A stretch of DNA of 64,000 nt from Psychrobacter coccoides (GCF_017498085.1 NZ_JAGBKM010000017.1:19986-83985), one strand, 5' to 3'. Shown: positions 1-8,941, counted from the first letter of the stretch. Numbers and translations: made by a program. The notes: a model not told the origin generated them from the letters alone.

Positions 1-2
1 TG

Positions 3-473
3 ACTACAGTTAATACCACAGACCGAAGCTACATTCAGCAGGAGTTACAGGCCATTTGGTCCAGTTGGATTAGTGCTTTACCCTGTCTGGTTATCAATAG
101 GCCAACCGCTACTTCTATGTCTGGACCGACATTTCACCATGCCATTTGGCAGCATTATGCTGCGCTTACAGGTCTGCCAACGGCACCTATGATCTATGAT
201 TCTGCACAGCCTGAACCTACTCCTATTTTACCAGTACATTCAATTATTGTTTGTCAAGATCGATGTCATAGTACGTCATCGTTATCTCAACTATATGAAT
301 CCTGCCGTAATCTGGCTGACTATACGGGGTTTGATATGCTAGAGATATTCTTTGGAGAGGGGCCTGACGGAAAGGTTGTGTTTTCTCATGCGTCGTCGAC
401 GCCATATCTGAACCATACCGTTAGCAGTTTAACCTCTCAGATGGCACAAATGCTCCAAGGAGGCACATTATGA
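3..473 (+). CDS. Partial ATP-grasp-like companion protein (core-deleted paralogue)
   Basis: The frame is open to the left window edge, so the true start is not visible; 156 residues can be read. I recognise no family name, but its two ends line up with the next gene. A segment reading LVINRP...SGPTFHH...GLPTAPMIYDS matches RVLNRT...NNSKPFQ...GFDIPRTLITN. The end, TGFDMLEIFF...GKVVFSHASSTP, matches LAGIDLRR...GNWVCFEVNPSP. The ATP-binding centre between them is mostly missing, and the metal-binding Glu and Asn of FEVNPSP are replaced. I infer a catalytically dead partner of the ligase encoded next. Its stop overlaps the next start as ATGA at 470-473, which implies translational coupling. Confidence 0.6.
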   Translation, partial: TTVNTTDRSYIQQELQAIWSSWISALPCLVINRPTATSMSGPTFHHAIWQHYAALTGLPTAPMIYDSAQPEPTPILPVHSIIVCQDRCHSTSSLSQLYESCRNLADYTGFDMLEIFFGEGPDGKVVFSHASSTPYLNHTVSSLTSQMAQMLQGGTL

Positions 474-1414
474 TTTTATTAGCTGGATTACCAGACGAGC
501 CACCTATTGCACGCGTTGCTACAGCATTAGAAGACTTAGGTATTGACTATCGCATGATAGATCAACGTCAGTACGCAGATCTGCAAATCTCCTTTGATCC
601 AGCAGGTTTTCAGGGCGTATTACAAGGGCATTTATATTGTAAAGGAGAGCAAGACATTACGCTTGAAGATGTTACAGCAATATATTATCGCCTGCACTCT
701 GAAGAAAGCTTTCCTGACTTGTGTAAACTAAAACAAGAAGATCTAATGCGGGTTCGGTTTAGGCGGTTTGTAACCTTGTTCACAGTATTTGCCGATATAT
801 GCTCTGGTCGTGTGTTAAACCGAACGCCAGGAATGGGTACTAATAATTCTAAACCATTTCAAGCGCAAATTATCAAACGCTGTGGCTTTGACATTCCACG
901 TACATTAATTACCAATGTACCCGATCGTGCCCGTAAGTTTGTGATAGAAGCTGAAGAACGTAAGCAAGAAGTTATTTTTAAATCTGTCAGTTCGGTGCGT
1001 TCAATTGTACGTACTATGACGGCGAAAGATTTAACGCGTTTAGATCAGTTGCGAATATGTCCAGTACAGTTTCAAGAACGTGTTGAAGGTTATGATGTGC
1101 GGGTTCATGTAGTAGGAGAGAAAATATTTGCTACGAGGATCAACACGACAGGAGTTGACTACCGTTATGCAAATCGCGAGAAAGACGGCTCGACCGTTCT
1201 AGAGCCTTTTGAGTTACCAACACACATCGCTGCACAAGCGATCAAATTATCTCAAATATTAGAGCTGCCACTTGCTGGGATTGATTTACGTCGAACTCCT
1301 AATGGCAACTGGGTATGTTTTGAGGTTAATCCTAGTCCTGCTTACTCATATTATGAAGCTAATACAGGTCAACCCATTTCGATTGCGATAGCACAGTATC
1401 TGGCTGATGTATAA
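470..1414 (+). CDS. ATP-grasp ligase, RimK/MvdD-like
   Basis: A 314-residue ATP-grasp enzyme. This fold joins a carboxylate to an amine or similar nucleophile through an acyl-phosphate, and relatives modify peptides (RimK, the graspetide ligases MvdC/MvdD). Visible elements are a pre-ATP-grasp domain (about 1-115), the linker VLNRTPGMGTNNSKP (about 116-129), the nucleotide Lys in VIFKSVSS (K171), QERVEGYDVRVHV (about 202-214), GIDLRR (D272) and the metal-binding FEVNPSP (E285, N287). All expected catalytic positions are present. It overlaps the preceding pseudo-ATP-grasp gene by four bases. No leader or core peptide gene is obvious beside it, so the substrate is unknown; the protease 620 bp downstream has an unusually acidic N-terminus and could be related. 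Confidence 0.75.
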   Translation: MILLAGLPDEPPIARVATALEDLGIDYRMIDQRQYADLQISFDPAGFQGVLQGHLYCKGEQDITLEDVTAIYYRLHSEESFPDLCKLKQEDLMRVRFRRFVTLFTVFADICSGRVLNRTPGMGTNNSKPFQAQIIKRCGFDIPRTLITNVPDRARKFVIEAEERKQEVIFKSVSSVRSIVRTMTAKDLTRLDQLRICPVQFQERVEGYDVRVHVVGEKIFATRINTTGVDYRYANREKDGSTVLEPFELPTHIAAQAIKLSQILELPLAGIDLRRTPNGNWVCFEVNPSPAYSYYEANTGQPISIAIAQYLADV

Positions 1415-2034
1415 CATTATATACGATTAGTGTGACGCTGTTTTTTGCTTGTACAGTCAAATAAAAATAAGACTGTCATATAAGTTATATACGCTACTGA
1501 TATAAGTTTTCTTTGCTTGCTGTATTCACAGAGGCTGTAAAAGCTGTACTCTTTTTATTTAGGACTCACTATAACACTTTTAAAGTGAATCGACTATATA
1601 TATAAATAAAGCAAACATATGTTTATTGCATCTATGTTTTTAGTTATAGCACATTATCATCAATTTGGCTTGCGATGTATTTAGTAGATGGTCTATGTTG
1701 GTATTATAGAAAAATTATTTAAAAATAAAGATATGAGCCAGATAAATATTTTGATAAAAAAATAGTTTTTTTATATAAGAGTAATGTATTCCAACTACTA
1801 TCCAAGAGGATGGTTATTGTGATAATTGGTTGCCGCATACGTTATAAGTATATGGTATAAACTCATACTTACTATCTTTTATTAAATACGAATTTAATGA
1901 TTGGACTGTAAAAATAATTTGTTTTGATTTGGTTTATTTTTATCAAAAATATACTAATTTTTTATTAGTAATCAAATTTATGACTACATGCTATCTTTTT
2001 TATTTGTATTGAAATAAAAAAGTGGAGAATAGGA
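1415..2034. other. AT-rich intergenic stretch, no gene seen
   Basis: This 620-bp stretch is strongly AT-rich and I see no coding region. It contains one copy of a dispersed repeat (1471-1550) and then long A/T runs. The protease start at 2035 is preceded by AGGA (AGAATAGGA, 2 to 5 bases before the ATG) and GTGGAG slightly further up. No clear terminator hairpin follows the ATP-grasp gene. Confidence 0.5.
1471..1550. repeat. Dispersed intergenic repeat, copy A
   Basis: This segment resembles 3718-3792. Both contain ACTGTCAT, then GCTACTG.TATAA, then a CTTGC.TGCTG.(A/G)TTC block, then a GGC.G..AACTGTA-like end. The copies differ at many positions, so this is an old, diverged repeat of the sort scattered in intergenic DNA rather than an insertion sequence. 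I see no open reading frame or terminal inverted repeats. Confidence 0.5.
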
Positions 2035-3225
2035 ATGAATAACATTAATGACAACAACACTAATGCACCTGCTGAAGATCCAAACGTAGGTAATAACAAC
2101 ATGTCAAACGAGAGTTCAAACTCTTCATTGAGTGTGGATGATCCAGACACAACCAATGAAAACTTCGACATCTCAGATTCAGAACTAGAACAAGAAGAGG
2201 CATACTCTGAAGCAGGTGTATCTAGCGATTTGCTGGCAATCCGAGATGCAGTTGAAGAAACGTTGTCTGCTGCTACAGGAGAATTTGCGTCAATGTCAGA
2301 CGTACCATCCACTCAAGGCATCGTCGGTGTCGGGATTGGTTTGTCAGATCCAGAAAGTATTGGATTAGGCGTTGGTAATCCAGGTGAGCCAACTTTGACT
2401 CTTTTTACTGAAAGTGTACTTTCAGAAGAAGCACTCACAAGCCAAATTGCTCAGATTGCTGGAGCGCAAGCACTTTCTAGTATCCCAATAGAGCAAGTCG
2501 TAGTTGGTACAGTCGACGCTTATTCACACCGCGGCCGACATCGTCCCGCACCTGGTGGAGTTTCAGTAGGTCATACTAAGGTGACAGCTGGAACACTTGG
2601 CAGCCGTGCCATTGGACGGACAGCACCTTGGAATAATCGACATCTGGTCCTTAGTAATAACCATGTATTGGCAAACTCGAACGATGCACGTGTTAATGAT
2701 AGCATCATTCAGCCAGGTAGAGTTGATGGTGGCAAACATTCGAGAGATCAAATCGCGGTTTTAGGACGGTGGGTTCCAATTCACTTCGGCGGTAAAGCAA
2801 ACTATGTAGATGCTGCTTTCGGATGGGCATGGCACCAGCGCATTCGTGGCGAACAGTACTATCAATCAGCTGGTAGAGCGAATTATTATAAGACAGGAAC
2901 AAAACCACTCACAGCAAAGGTTGGTATGCTAGTTGGTAAGAGCGGCCGTACTACTGGTCTTACTATGGGACGGGTAACGCACATTGGCGTATCAGTAAAC
3001 GTCAATTACGGGAATGGTCGCATTGCATTATTCCGCAATCAAATAGCAATCCGGTCGGTGATTTCGGGTACGTTCTCTGCAGGTGGCGACTCCGGCTCAC
3101 TAATTTGGAACTGGAGTCAAGGCTTGCGACCAGTCGGTTTGCTTTTTGCAGGTGGTGGTGGCACTACCTTTGCAAACCCAATTGGCAGAGTGCTTGCAGC
3201 TCTTAACATCCGTTTGCTACCTTGA
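2035..3225 (+). CDS. Nal1-like trypsin-fold serine peptidase with acidic N-terminus
   Basis: A 396-residue protein in three parts. Residues 1-65 are low-complexity and rich in Asn, Ser, Asp and Glu, with no signal peptide. Residues about 66-165 form a small domain with a GIVGVGIGLS motif and the spacing seen in Nal1-type peptidases. Residues about 170-396 are a trypsin-like domain: His in LSNNHVLA (H210), Asp in NYVDAAF (D259) and Ser in AGGDSGSLIW (S353). The triad looks intact, so an active endopeptidase is likely. The following small protein repeats the middle domain. Without a leader sequence it is probably cytoplasmic. Its substrate is unknown; processing of an ATP-grasp-modified product is possible but is only an inference from proximity. 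Confidence 0.75.
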   Translation: MNNINDNNTNAPAEDPNVGNNNMSNESSNSSLSVDDPDTTNENFDISDSELEQEEAYSEAGVSSDLLAIRDAVEETLSAATGEFASMSDVPSTQGIVGVGIGLSDPESIGLGVGNPGEPTLTLFTESVLSEEALTSQIAQIAGAQALSSIPIEQVVVGTVDAYSHRGRHRPAPGGVSVGHTKVTAGTLGSRAIGRTAPWNNRHLVLSNNHVLANSNDARVNDSIIQPGRVDGGKHSRDQIAVLGRWVPIHFGGKANYVDAAFGWAWHQRIRGEQYYQSAGRANYYKTGTKPLTAKVGMLVGKSGRTTGLTMGRVTHIGVSVNVNYGNGRIALFRNQIAIRSVISGTFSAGGDSGSLIWNWSQGLRPVGLLFAGGGGTTFANPIGRVLAALNIRLLP

Positions 3226-3311
3226 ACTCTGTTATAATTATGACGTTGGCTGTCACTCTCGTAGTGGCAGCTAGCTGTGCGTATCTAAACCCAACGAGTC
3301 AAGGAACCGCC

Positions 3312-3608
3312 ATGAGTGATACTAAGAACACACAGCCTGACTTTTCAGGTTCTGGCCCTGTTGAGTATAACCCAGCTCCCGAACAGTCAGATAGCGCGCT
3401 TGCACCAATACTTGCGCGTGAAGAAGGCAGAATACTGGCTATTGAAGGCGTGACGTCTATAGGTATAGGTGTTGCTCCTGCTGGCAATGAAGTGTTTAAA
3501 GTAGGTGTGATAGATGCTAGTGTTGCGTCACGAGTACCTAGTGAGATAGAAGGCGTGCAGGTAGTTATTACTATCACGGGACCAGTAAGAGCGCTACCAC
3601 TACGTTAA
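3312..3608 (+). CDS. Small protein repeating the protease N-terminal domain
   Basis: 98 residues from the ATG at 3312, chosen because AAGGA lies just upstream (CAAGGAACCGCC). A longer frame from TTG 3222 or ATG 3240 would add a hydrophobic, signal-like stretch, but it lacks a ribosome binding site. The body EGVTSIGIGVAPAGNEVFKV...VPSEIEGVQVVITITGPVRAL matches the protease domain STQGIVGVGIGLS...IPIEQVVVGTVDA. It is therefore a free-standing copy of that domain. Stand-alone copies of protease prodomains often act as inhibitors or chaperones, which is the natural guess here. A terminator follows at 3640-3675. Confidence 0.6.
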   Translation: MSDTKNTQPDFSGSGPVEYNPAPEQSDSALAPILAREEGRILAIEGVTSIGIGVAPAGNEVFKVGVIDASVASRVPSEIEGVQVVITITGPVRALPLR

Positions 3609-3639
3609 TTTGAGTTTACTTTAAATTTTTGATAAATAA

Positions 3640-3675
3640 AAAATACCGCTGACTGTAAATAGTTAGCGGTATTTT
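3640..3675. terminator. Bidirectional hairpin terminator
   Basis: Arms 3640-3654 and 3661-3675 pair over 15 positions with one G-T pair and a 6-base loop. The stem is GC-rich in the middle, with an A run on the left and a T run on the right. It ends the protease transcript and could also stop minus-strand reading. Confidence 0.8.
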
Positions 3676-3717
3676 AATATGATGTTATGAATGAACTATA
3701 GTCAGTTTAAAACAAAA

Positions 3718-3792
3718 CTGTCATAAGTTAAAAGTGCTACTGGTATAAATTCCTCTTGCGTGCTGCGTTCCCAAAGGCGGCGCAACTGTATT
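3718..3792. repeat. Dispersed intergenic repeat, copy B
   Basis: Diverged match of copy A at 1471-1550: ACTGTCATAAGTT, GTGCTACTGGTATAAA, GCGTGCTGCGTTC, GGCGGCGCAACTGTA. The two copies flank the protease and small-protein genes in the same orientation. Confidence 0.5.
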
Positions 3793-3837
3793 TTAAAAGA
3801 GCGCATCCCAGTAACGCTGTAACGCTGTTAAATTAAA

Positions 3838-4668
3838 TCACTCATTCAAATAAAACTCAGCCATGCTATCTAGCTCGGTTTTGACCGCTTTCCAATGCGG
3901 CATAACCAGCGTCAGCAGTCGCCAAAACCGCTCACTATGGTTGTGCTCTTTGATATGACACAGCTCATGCAGTATCACATAGTCGATACACTCTTTGGGG
4001 GCTTTCACCAAGTGCGGGTTGAGTACTAAATTGCCTTGAGCTGAGCAGCTGCCCCATTGCTTTTTCATGGATAATATCTTAAAAGTGGGTGAGTTATGCA
4101 CCCAATTAGCTTGGGGCAATACGGCAGCAAGGCGCTCTGCAAATACCATTCTAGCTTTAGCTTGATACCAAGCATCTAACAGTGCCTTAACTTTAGCAGC
4201 TCGGTCGCTTCCGTCACTGGCATTACTGTCATCATGAGTTAAGGTAACCGTGAGCTTGCCACGAATCAGCTTCACATTAGCAGCTTGCTCAGGGTCTACA
4301 ATTACTTTGAGCACGTATCTGCGACCCAAATAAAACTGAGGCTCACCACTGACATAGCGTTTTGGCAGCACATCAGTTTTTTGCTTGGCAAAGTCTTGCA
4401 GGTGCTGCCATATCCAGCGCACCCGTTTTTGCACTGATTGATGTATAAACTCATCTGTCACCTGCATCGGTACGCTGACCACCACCCGCTGATCAGGATG
4501 CACCTTAATACGTAGCTTACGAGCTTTGTCCTTACGTATCACCTCATAACTGATTTTGTCCTGTCCATAGTACAAATGGTGTAGTAGGCCGTCAGCTTTG
4601 GTGGGCTTGCTATCTTCGATAGGCTTCTTGTCATTGTTTGCTGTAGTGTGCTCTAAGCGACTTGCCAT
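3838..4668 (-). CDS. ygjP: YgjP/DUF45-family zinc metallopeptidase-like protein
   Basis: 276 residues. The C-terminal part holds the zinc motif HELCHIKEHNHSERFW (HExxH at 234-238 and a third ligand at about H244), preceded by QWGSCS, both typical of the YgjP/DUF45 family. Members often travel with type I restriction loci, and the role there is not well defined. The start lies two bases beyond the hsdR stop, so it is the last gene of the hsd operon. No membrane segment or signal peptide is visible, so it is probably cytoplasmic. Catalysis is inferred from the motif only. Confidence 0.8.
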   Translation of the reverse strand: MASRLEHTTANNDKKPIEDSKPTKADGLLHHLYYGQDKISYEVIRKDKARKLRIKVHPDQRVVVSVPMQVTDEFIHQSVQKRVRWIWQHLQDFAKQKTDVLPKRYVSGEPQFYLGRRYVLKVIVDPEQAANVKLIRGKLTVTLTHDDSNASDGSDRAAKVKALLDAWYQAKARMVFAERLAAVLPQANWVHNSPTFKILSMKKQWGSCSAQGNLVLNPHLVKAPKECIDYVILHELCHIKEHNHSERFWRLLTLVMPHWKAVKTELDSMAEFYLNE

Positions 4669-4670
4669 GA

Positions 4671-7600
4671 TTAGTTGCCTCTAGAGATACCATGGCGAGT
4701 GATACGGATCACTTCATCAGACAGCTTCTTGGCATTGTCGGTACCGATGGCTTTGAACAGTAGCTTTAGTAGCCCAACTTTGATGTCTTTTTCCATCTGT
4801 GACGGGTTTAAGGAGTTGACTGCTACCGCTTTATCGACGACGTCATCAATAGCGTAAGCGAAGCTGACGAGTGTGTCCTTGTCTAGGCCGTTTTCTTCTA
4901 GAAGACTTGGATCAAATAAGTGCTTGAACAGTCCATAATAGGCTTGTGCATGTTTGTTATGCTTACCTGACTCATCGATAAACTCGTTTGGCACATCAGG
5001 TACTTTGCGAGCTTTAACGTCTTGCTCAAAGCCTGCGAACATCATGTACTGCTTGACTGGTGCATCAAACATGGCTTTGGCGTCCTCAATGGCTTTTTTT
5101 AGTAGCTTAGAGAAGTGCTCTTGCGCATAAGGATCGTCAGCCAAATCCTCTTCAATCATCTTAGTGACACGGCTGGTGATTTTGTCTGTTTGGTTACGTG
5201 CTTCGTCATCACTTAGTGCTTCAGGTTTGATGTCCTTGCCCATATTGCCGACTAGATAAGCGCCTTTAGGCTCTCTGACTTCTATGCCTGCGATATGTTT
5301 ATTAAGTAGGGTGCGAATATCATCTTCAAACTCATCAAAATTGATGGTTTCATTGGCATCTTCACGTGCCTGTTTACGCAGCTCCACAAAGGCCTTTAAG
5401 TCTTTTTTATAACGATCTCGCTTACCCTCAAAAAAGCTGTCTTCAAAGTAGGAGGCCGATTGTAGTGCGACTTTCATCACATTAGCAAACTCAGTTAAAG
5501 CGGCATAAAAATCATCACGCTTTTTCAGGCGAGTATCGATAAAGACGCCCTCTCGCTCTTCTATTTTAGGCGATAACGACTGACGCAGGGCGTTGCCATC
5601 TTGTTTGTTGCTAACATCAGCAAAAATCGCCCAGACTTTTTTGTGTAGCATCGGCAGTCTTTTGTATTCAGAGTCCATGGCATGGTACATACCCGCCAAA
5701 TCTTCAATGTCAAAGCCACCTTGGGTACGTTCCGCTAGATCTTGGTATTTTTCAATCGTGGTATCAAGCTCTTTTAGGATGCCACGATAATCAATCAAAT
5801 AACCGAACTGCTTTTTGTTATGCAAGCGGTTAACGCGAGCAATGGCCTGAATCAAGTTATGACTCTTTAGCGGTTTATCGATATATAGCACGGTGTTTTT
5901 GGGTTCATCAAAGCCAGTTAACAGCTTATCCACCACGATCATAATATCTGGGCCATCATCCTCACCAAAAGCATCAATGATGTCCTTAGTATATTGGGTA
6001 TCGTCCATACCGTATTTGGGCGCGACGTTATCCTGCCACCAGTTCTGGACGATGTCTTTGCTCTCGGCATCGACGACTTCATGACCTTCACGAGTATCAG
6101 GCGGTGACATAGCCACGACTGATGAAACCTTACCAATGGCGTCTAAAGCTTGCTTATAGCGAATAGCAGATACTTTAGAATCACAAGCCAGCTGACCTTT
6201 TAGGCCTTGCTGCTTGAAGTTTTGGAAGTGGTCGGAGATGTCATGAGCGATCAGTTCAATACGACCTTCGACTTGATAGACTTGGCCTTTTTTGGAAAAC
6301 TTACGTTTAAGGTCCGCTTTTTGCTCACTGGTGAGCTTTTGTGTGATACGCTCAAACCATTTATCGATTGCGACATCATTGGTATTGAGCTCAGGGATGC
6401 GCTCTTCATAGAGTAGGGGCGTGACGGTTTTATCGGCTACCGCTTGCTGCATGGTATAGGAGTGAATGATGGTGCCAAATTTGTTTTCGGTCTTATCATC
6501 TTTAAGCAGCGGTGTACCCGTAAAGGCGATAAAGGCGGCATTGGGCAGAGCCTGCTGCATACGGATGTTGTTTTCACCGTTTTGGCTGCGGTGACCCTCA
6601 TCAACCAAGACGATGATGTTTTCACTAGGGTTATAAAACTCATCGTACTGCGCCGCTGCACCAAACTTATTGATGATAGAGAACACAATACGCTCGTTAC
6701 TTTTGCCGATCTTTTTGGCTAGGTCTCTACCCGATAGCGCTTTGGCAAGGCGGCGATCTTTATCACTCAGCGCCCCTGCTGAGATAAAGGTACGGGCGAT
6801 TTGGTTTTCCAAGTCTATTCGGTCGGTCACGACAAACACACGGCACTTGGCAAGATCCTCAAGCCAAATCAGCGCCTTAGATAAAAATACCATGGTAAAG
6901 GACTTACCACTACCTGTGGTATGCCAAATCACGCCACCCTCACGGCTTCCTTGCTCGTCAAAATGACTGATGCGCTTGACTAGGGCTTTGATGCCGAAGA
7001 CTTGCTGATAGCGCGCCACGATCTTACCTGCCTTACTATCAAACAGGGTGTAGTAGCGAGTCATATCGAGCAGTCGGTCAGGACGTAGTAGGCTGATAAT
7101 CAAGCGGTCTTGAGCGGTAACGGCAAGCGAGCCAGCAGCAAGCAGTGATTGATATTCACGTTTATCATAAGCGCTACGCTGTGCAAACAAGTGGTCGATT
7201 TGAGGATCATCTAAGCGTTGGTTTTTTAATTGATGAAACTCAGTCTCGCTGATTTCTTCTTCGATCCATTTAGACCAGAACTTCTCAGGGGTGCCGCAAG
7301 TACCGTACAACCCCTCATGACCATTGATAGCAAGCAGCAGCTGACTGTAGGCAAATAGATGCGGAATGTACTTCTGCCCTTGGTTACGGATGTGCTGCGA
7401 GATGGCTTGGCTATTGGTGGATTGATGCGGATTGTTTGAATCGGGGCGCTTGGCTTCTATCACTACTAGCGGTAAGCCGTTTACAAAGCAGACGATATCG
7501 GGGATGACGTTACTAGTGGCATCAGCGTTTTGCACGACCATCTCTTCGGTGACGTGATAGGCATTGTTTTCGATATGCTGCCAGTCGATGAGCTGAATAG

Positions 7601-7994
7601 TCGGCGAGGCTTTTTTACCATCGATAAATTCGGTGACGCTAATGCCATAGAGTAGGGCGTCATATAGTTTCTCATTAGCACGAGTGAGCCCGAGGTTCAT
7701 CGCAGGGTTTAGCTCGCTGATGATCTTGTCGATACCAGCGTCAGACAGATGATGCTGCTGACCTTCAGATGGATAAGTTTGATCGGCTAAAAACTTACGC
7801 AGTATAGGCAATAGCATCACTTGATTGCTGCTATTGGCTGATTTTTGTAGACTTGAGCTTTTAGGGCTGCGTAGCTGTAAGCACTCTTGCGGGGAGAGAT
7901 AGCGATAGCCCAAATTCATGAGTAAGGTAAGGGCAGGGATTTTTGCGCTAAATTCTTCTTTGAAGTTGATTGCTCTATTAGAGGTTATTTCCAT
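4671..7994 (-). CDS. hsdR: Type I restriction enzyme, R subunit
   Basis: 1107 residues, normal for HsdR. The N-terminal nuclease shows PD (165-166) and IEAK (E180, K182) of the PD-(D/E)xK fold. The motor domain has Walker A HTTGSGKS (358-365) and the DEAD-type box DEGH (465-468), followed by the second RecA-like domain with LLTGFDEPKNTVLYIDKP and ARVNR, then a helical C-terminus for binding the methylase core. It translocates DNA and cuts unmodified DNA with HsdM and HsdS. Its start overlaps the abiF stop by 10 bases. No frameshift or lost motif is visible, so it should be active. Confidence 0.95.
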   Translation of the reverse strand: MEITSNRAINFKEEFSAKIPALTLLMNLGYRYLSPQECLQLRSPKSSSLQKSANSSNQVMLLPILRKFLADQTYPSEGQQHHLSDAGIDKIISELNPAMNLGLTRANEKLYDALLYGISVTEFIDGKKASPTIQLIDWQHIENNAYHVTEEMVVQNADATSNVIPDIVCFVNGLPLVVIEAKRPDSNNPHQSTNSQAISQHIRNQGQKYIPHLFAYSQLLLAINGHEGLYGTCGTPEKFWSKWIEEEISETEFHQLKNQRLDDPQIDHLFAQRSAYDKREYQSLLAAGSLAVTAQDRLIISLLRPDRLLDMTRYYTLFDSKAGKIVARYQQVFGIKALVKRISHFDEQGSREGGVIWHTTGSGKSFTMVFLSKALIWLEDLAKCRVFVVTDRIDLENQIARTFISAGALSDKDRRLAKALSGRDLAKKIGKSNERIVFSIINKFGAAAQYDEFYNPSENIIVLVDEGHRSQNGENNIRMQQALPNAAFIAFTGTPLLKDDKTENKFGTIIHSYTMQQAVADKTVTPLLYEERIPELNTNDVAIDKWFERITQKLTSEQKADLKRKFSKKGQVYQVEGRIELIAHDISDHFQNFKQQGLKGQLACDSKVSAIRYKQALDAIGKVSSVVAMSPPDTREGHEVVDAESKDIVQNWWQDNVAPKYGMDDTQYTKDIIDAFGEDDGPDIMIVVDKLLTGFDEPKNTVLYIDKPLKSHNLIQAIARVNRLHNKKQFGYLIDYRGILKELDTTIEKYQDLAERTQGGFDIEDLAGMYHAMDSEYKRLPMLHKKVWAIFADVSNKQDGNALRQSLSPKIEEREGVFIDTRLKKRDDFYAALTEFANVMKVALQSASYFEDSFFEGKRDRYKKDLKAFVELRKQAREDANETINFDEFEDDIRTLLNKHIAGIEVREPKGAYLVGNMGKDIKPEALSDDEARNQTDKITSRVTKMIEEDLADDPYAQEHFSKLLKKAIEDAKAMFDAPVKQYMMFAGFEQDVKARKVPDVPNEFIDESGKHNKHAQAYYGLFKHLFDPSLLEENGLDKDTLVSFAYAIDDVVDKAVAVNSLNPSQMEKDIKVGLLKLLFKAIGTDNAKKLSDEVIRITRHGISRGN

Positions 7995-8908
7995 AATGGG
8001 TGCTCTCTCCAGTTTTCAGGCAAACCCATTGCTGAGCGCCATTTTCTCTCGGCAGCTAATGGCTCTAGTATATTATTTACTTCTACTGCCCAATCATCTC
8101 CGTTGCCAGTCTCTTTTAATAAGTGACGCAACATCAATAAAACATAGAATATTCTGTCGTTTCTAGGGGTCATTGGTGGTAGCCAGTTTACATCTTTTGT
8201 TCTATCTGGTTTTATTGCTAGCGAGCGATTCCACAAGCGACCATGATGGGCACAAATATTTCTAACATAAGTCAAAGTATGTAGCCAATCGCCAAGCTTT
8301 TTGTGATGAAGACTGAAATGGTCAGAAATTAATTTTTTATCTTCAATCCCTTGTGCTCGGTTATTAATCAAACCTCTATATCCAACCGACAATGCACCTA
8401 GTGAAATTACTTCGGTAAGCATCCAAATAGGAACCTTTGGAAAGCCTGCATACTTCAAACTGTAATGCTTGATGAAATCATCAGTTGACCAACTTACTTC
8501 GTTTTGTATTTTTCCAAGCCATTTTTGATGATCAAATTTAGAGTGGAAGTTACCTTTGTCAGTATATCCAAAAGCACCATATCTATGACCCATTTGATAA
8601 GTAAATTGAGTCCTAACAGCGATTTCAACACGTTCGATGGCATCAAGTATTAAAGAGCGTAGCTTACGGTCAAATTCATATAGAGACACGACTTCATTGA
8701 AGTTCGTTCCATCCTGAAATTGGCTGGTAACGACATTTTGGTCATTGCGAATTCGAAAGGGATACCAATAGCCGCTTAAACGATAATAGCTAATACTGGC
8801 TAACTTGGCTTCGGCAAGATCTTTGTCTTCAAAAAACATGCCTTTTTTCTCAAGACGTGTAATTTGCTGTGCAAAGGTGAGAGGAGGTTTGACATAGGTA
8901 ACTAACAT
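7985..8908 (-). CDS. abiF: AbiF/Abi_2-family HEPN protein
   Basis: 307 residues of the Abi_2 (AbiD/AbiF) family. The N-terminus has the family hallmark KPPLTFAQQITRLEKKG and SYYRLSGYWYPFR. The HEPN ribonuclease motif is YVRNICAHHGRLWNR (R216, H221 or H222). HEPN proteins of this type cut RNA and cause growth arrest or abortive infection. The start at 8908 has GAGG about ten bases upstream. It sits between hsdS and hsdR, overlaps hsdR by 10 bases, and has its own promoter and a structured leader (8942-8999). From memory of the literature, AbiF proteins are linked to a neighbouring structured RNA that restrains them, and they are thought to be ancestral to Cas13. Confidence 0.85.
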   Translation of the reverse strand: MLVTYVKPPLTFAQQITRLEKKGMFFEDKDLAEAKLASISYYRLSGYWYPFRIRNDQNVVTSQFQDGTNFNEVVSLYEFDRKLRSLILDAIERVEIAVRTQFTYQMGHRYGAFGYTDKGNFHSKFDHQKWLGKIQNEVSWSTDDFIKHYSLKYAGFPKVPIWMLTEVISLGALSVGYRGLINNRAQGIEDKKLISDHFSLHHKKLGDWLHTLTYVRNICAHHGRLWNRSLAIKPDRTKDVNWLPPMTPRNDRIFYVLLMLRHLLKETGNGDDWAVEVNNILEPLAAERKWRSAMGLPENWREHPLWK

Positions 8909-8941
8909 TGCTTAGCTACCTCATAAAGAGAAATTTTAGAT

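Noticed and set aside
1965..2312. A 115-residue frame antisense to the protease
   Set aside because: A shadow of the Ser/Asp-rich coding strand, without its own ribosome site or family likeness.
3222..3311. A lipoprotein-like start for the small domain protein
   Set aside because: The hydrophobic stretch ends in VAASC, a poor lipobox, and has no ribosome site, whereas 3312 has a good one.
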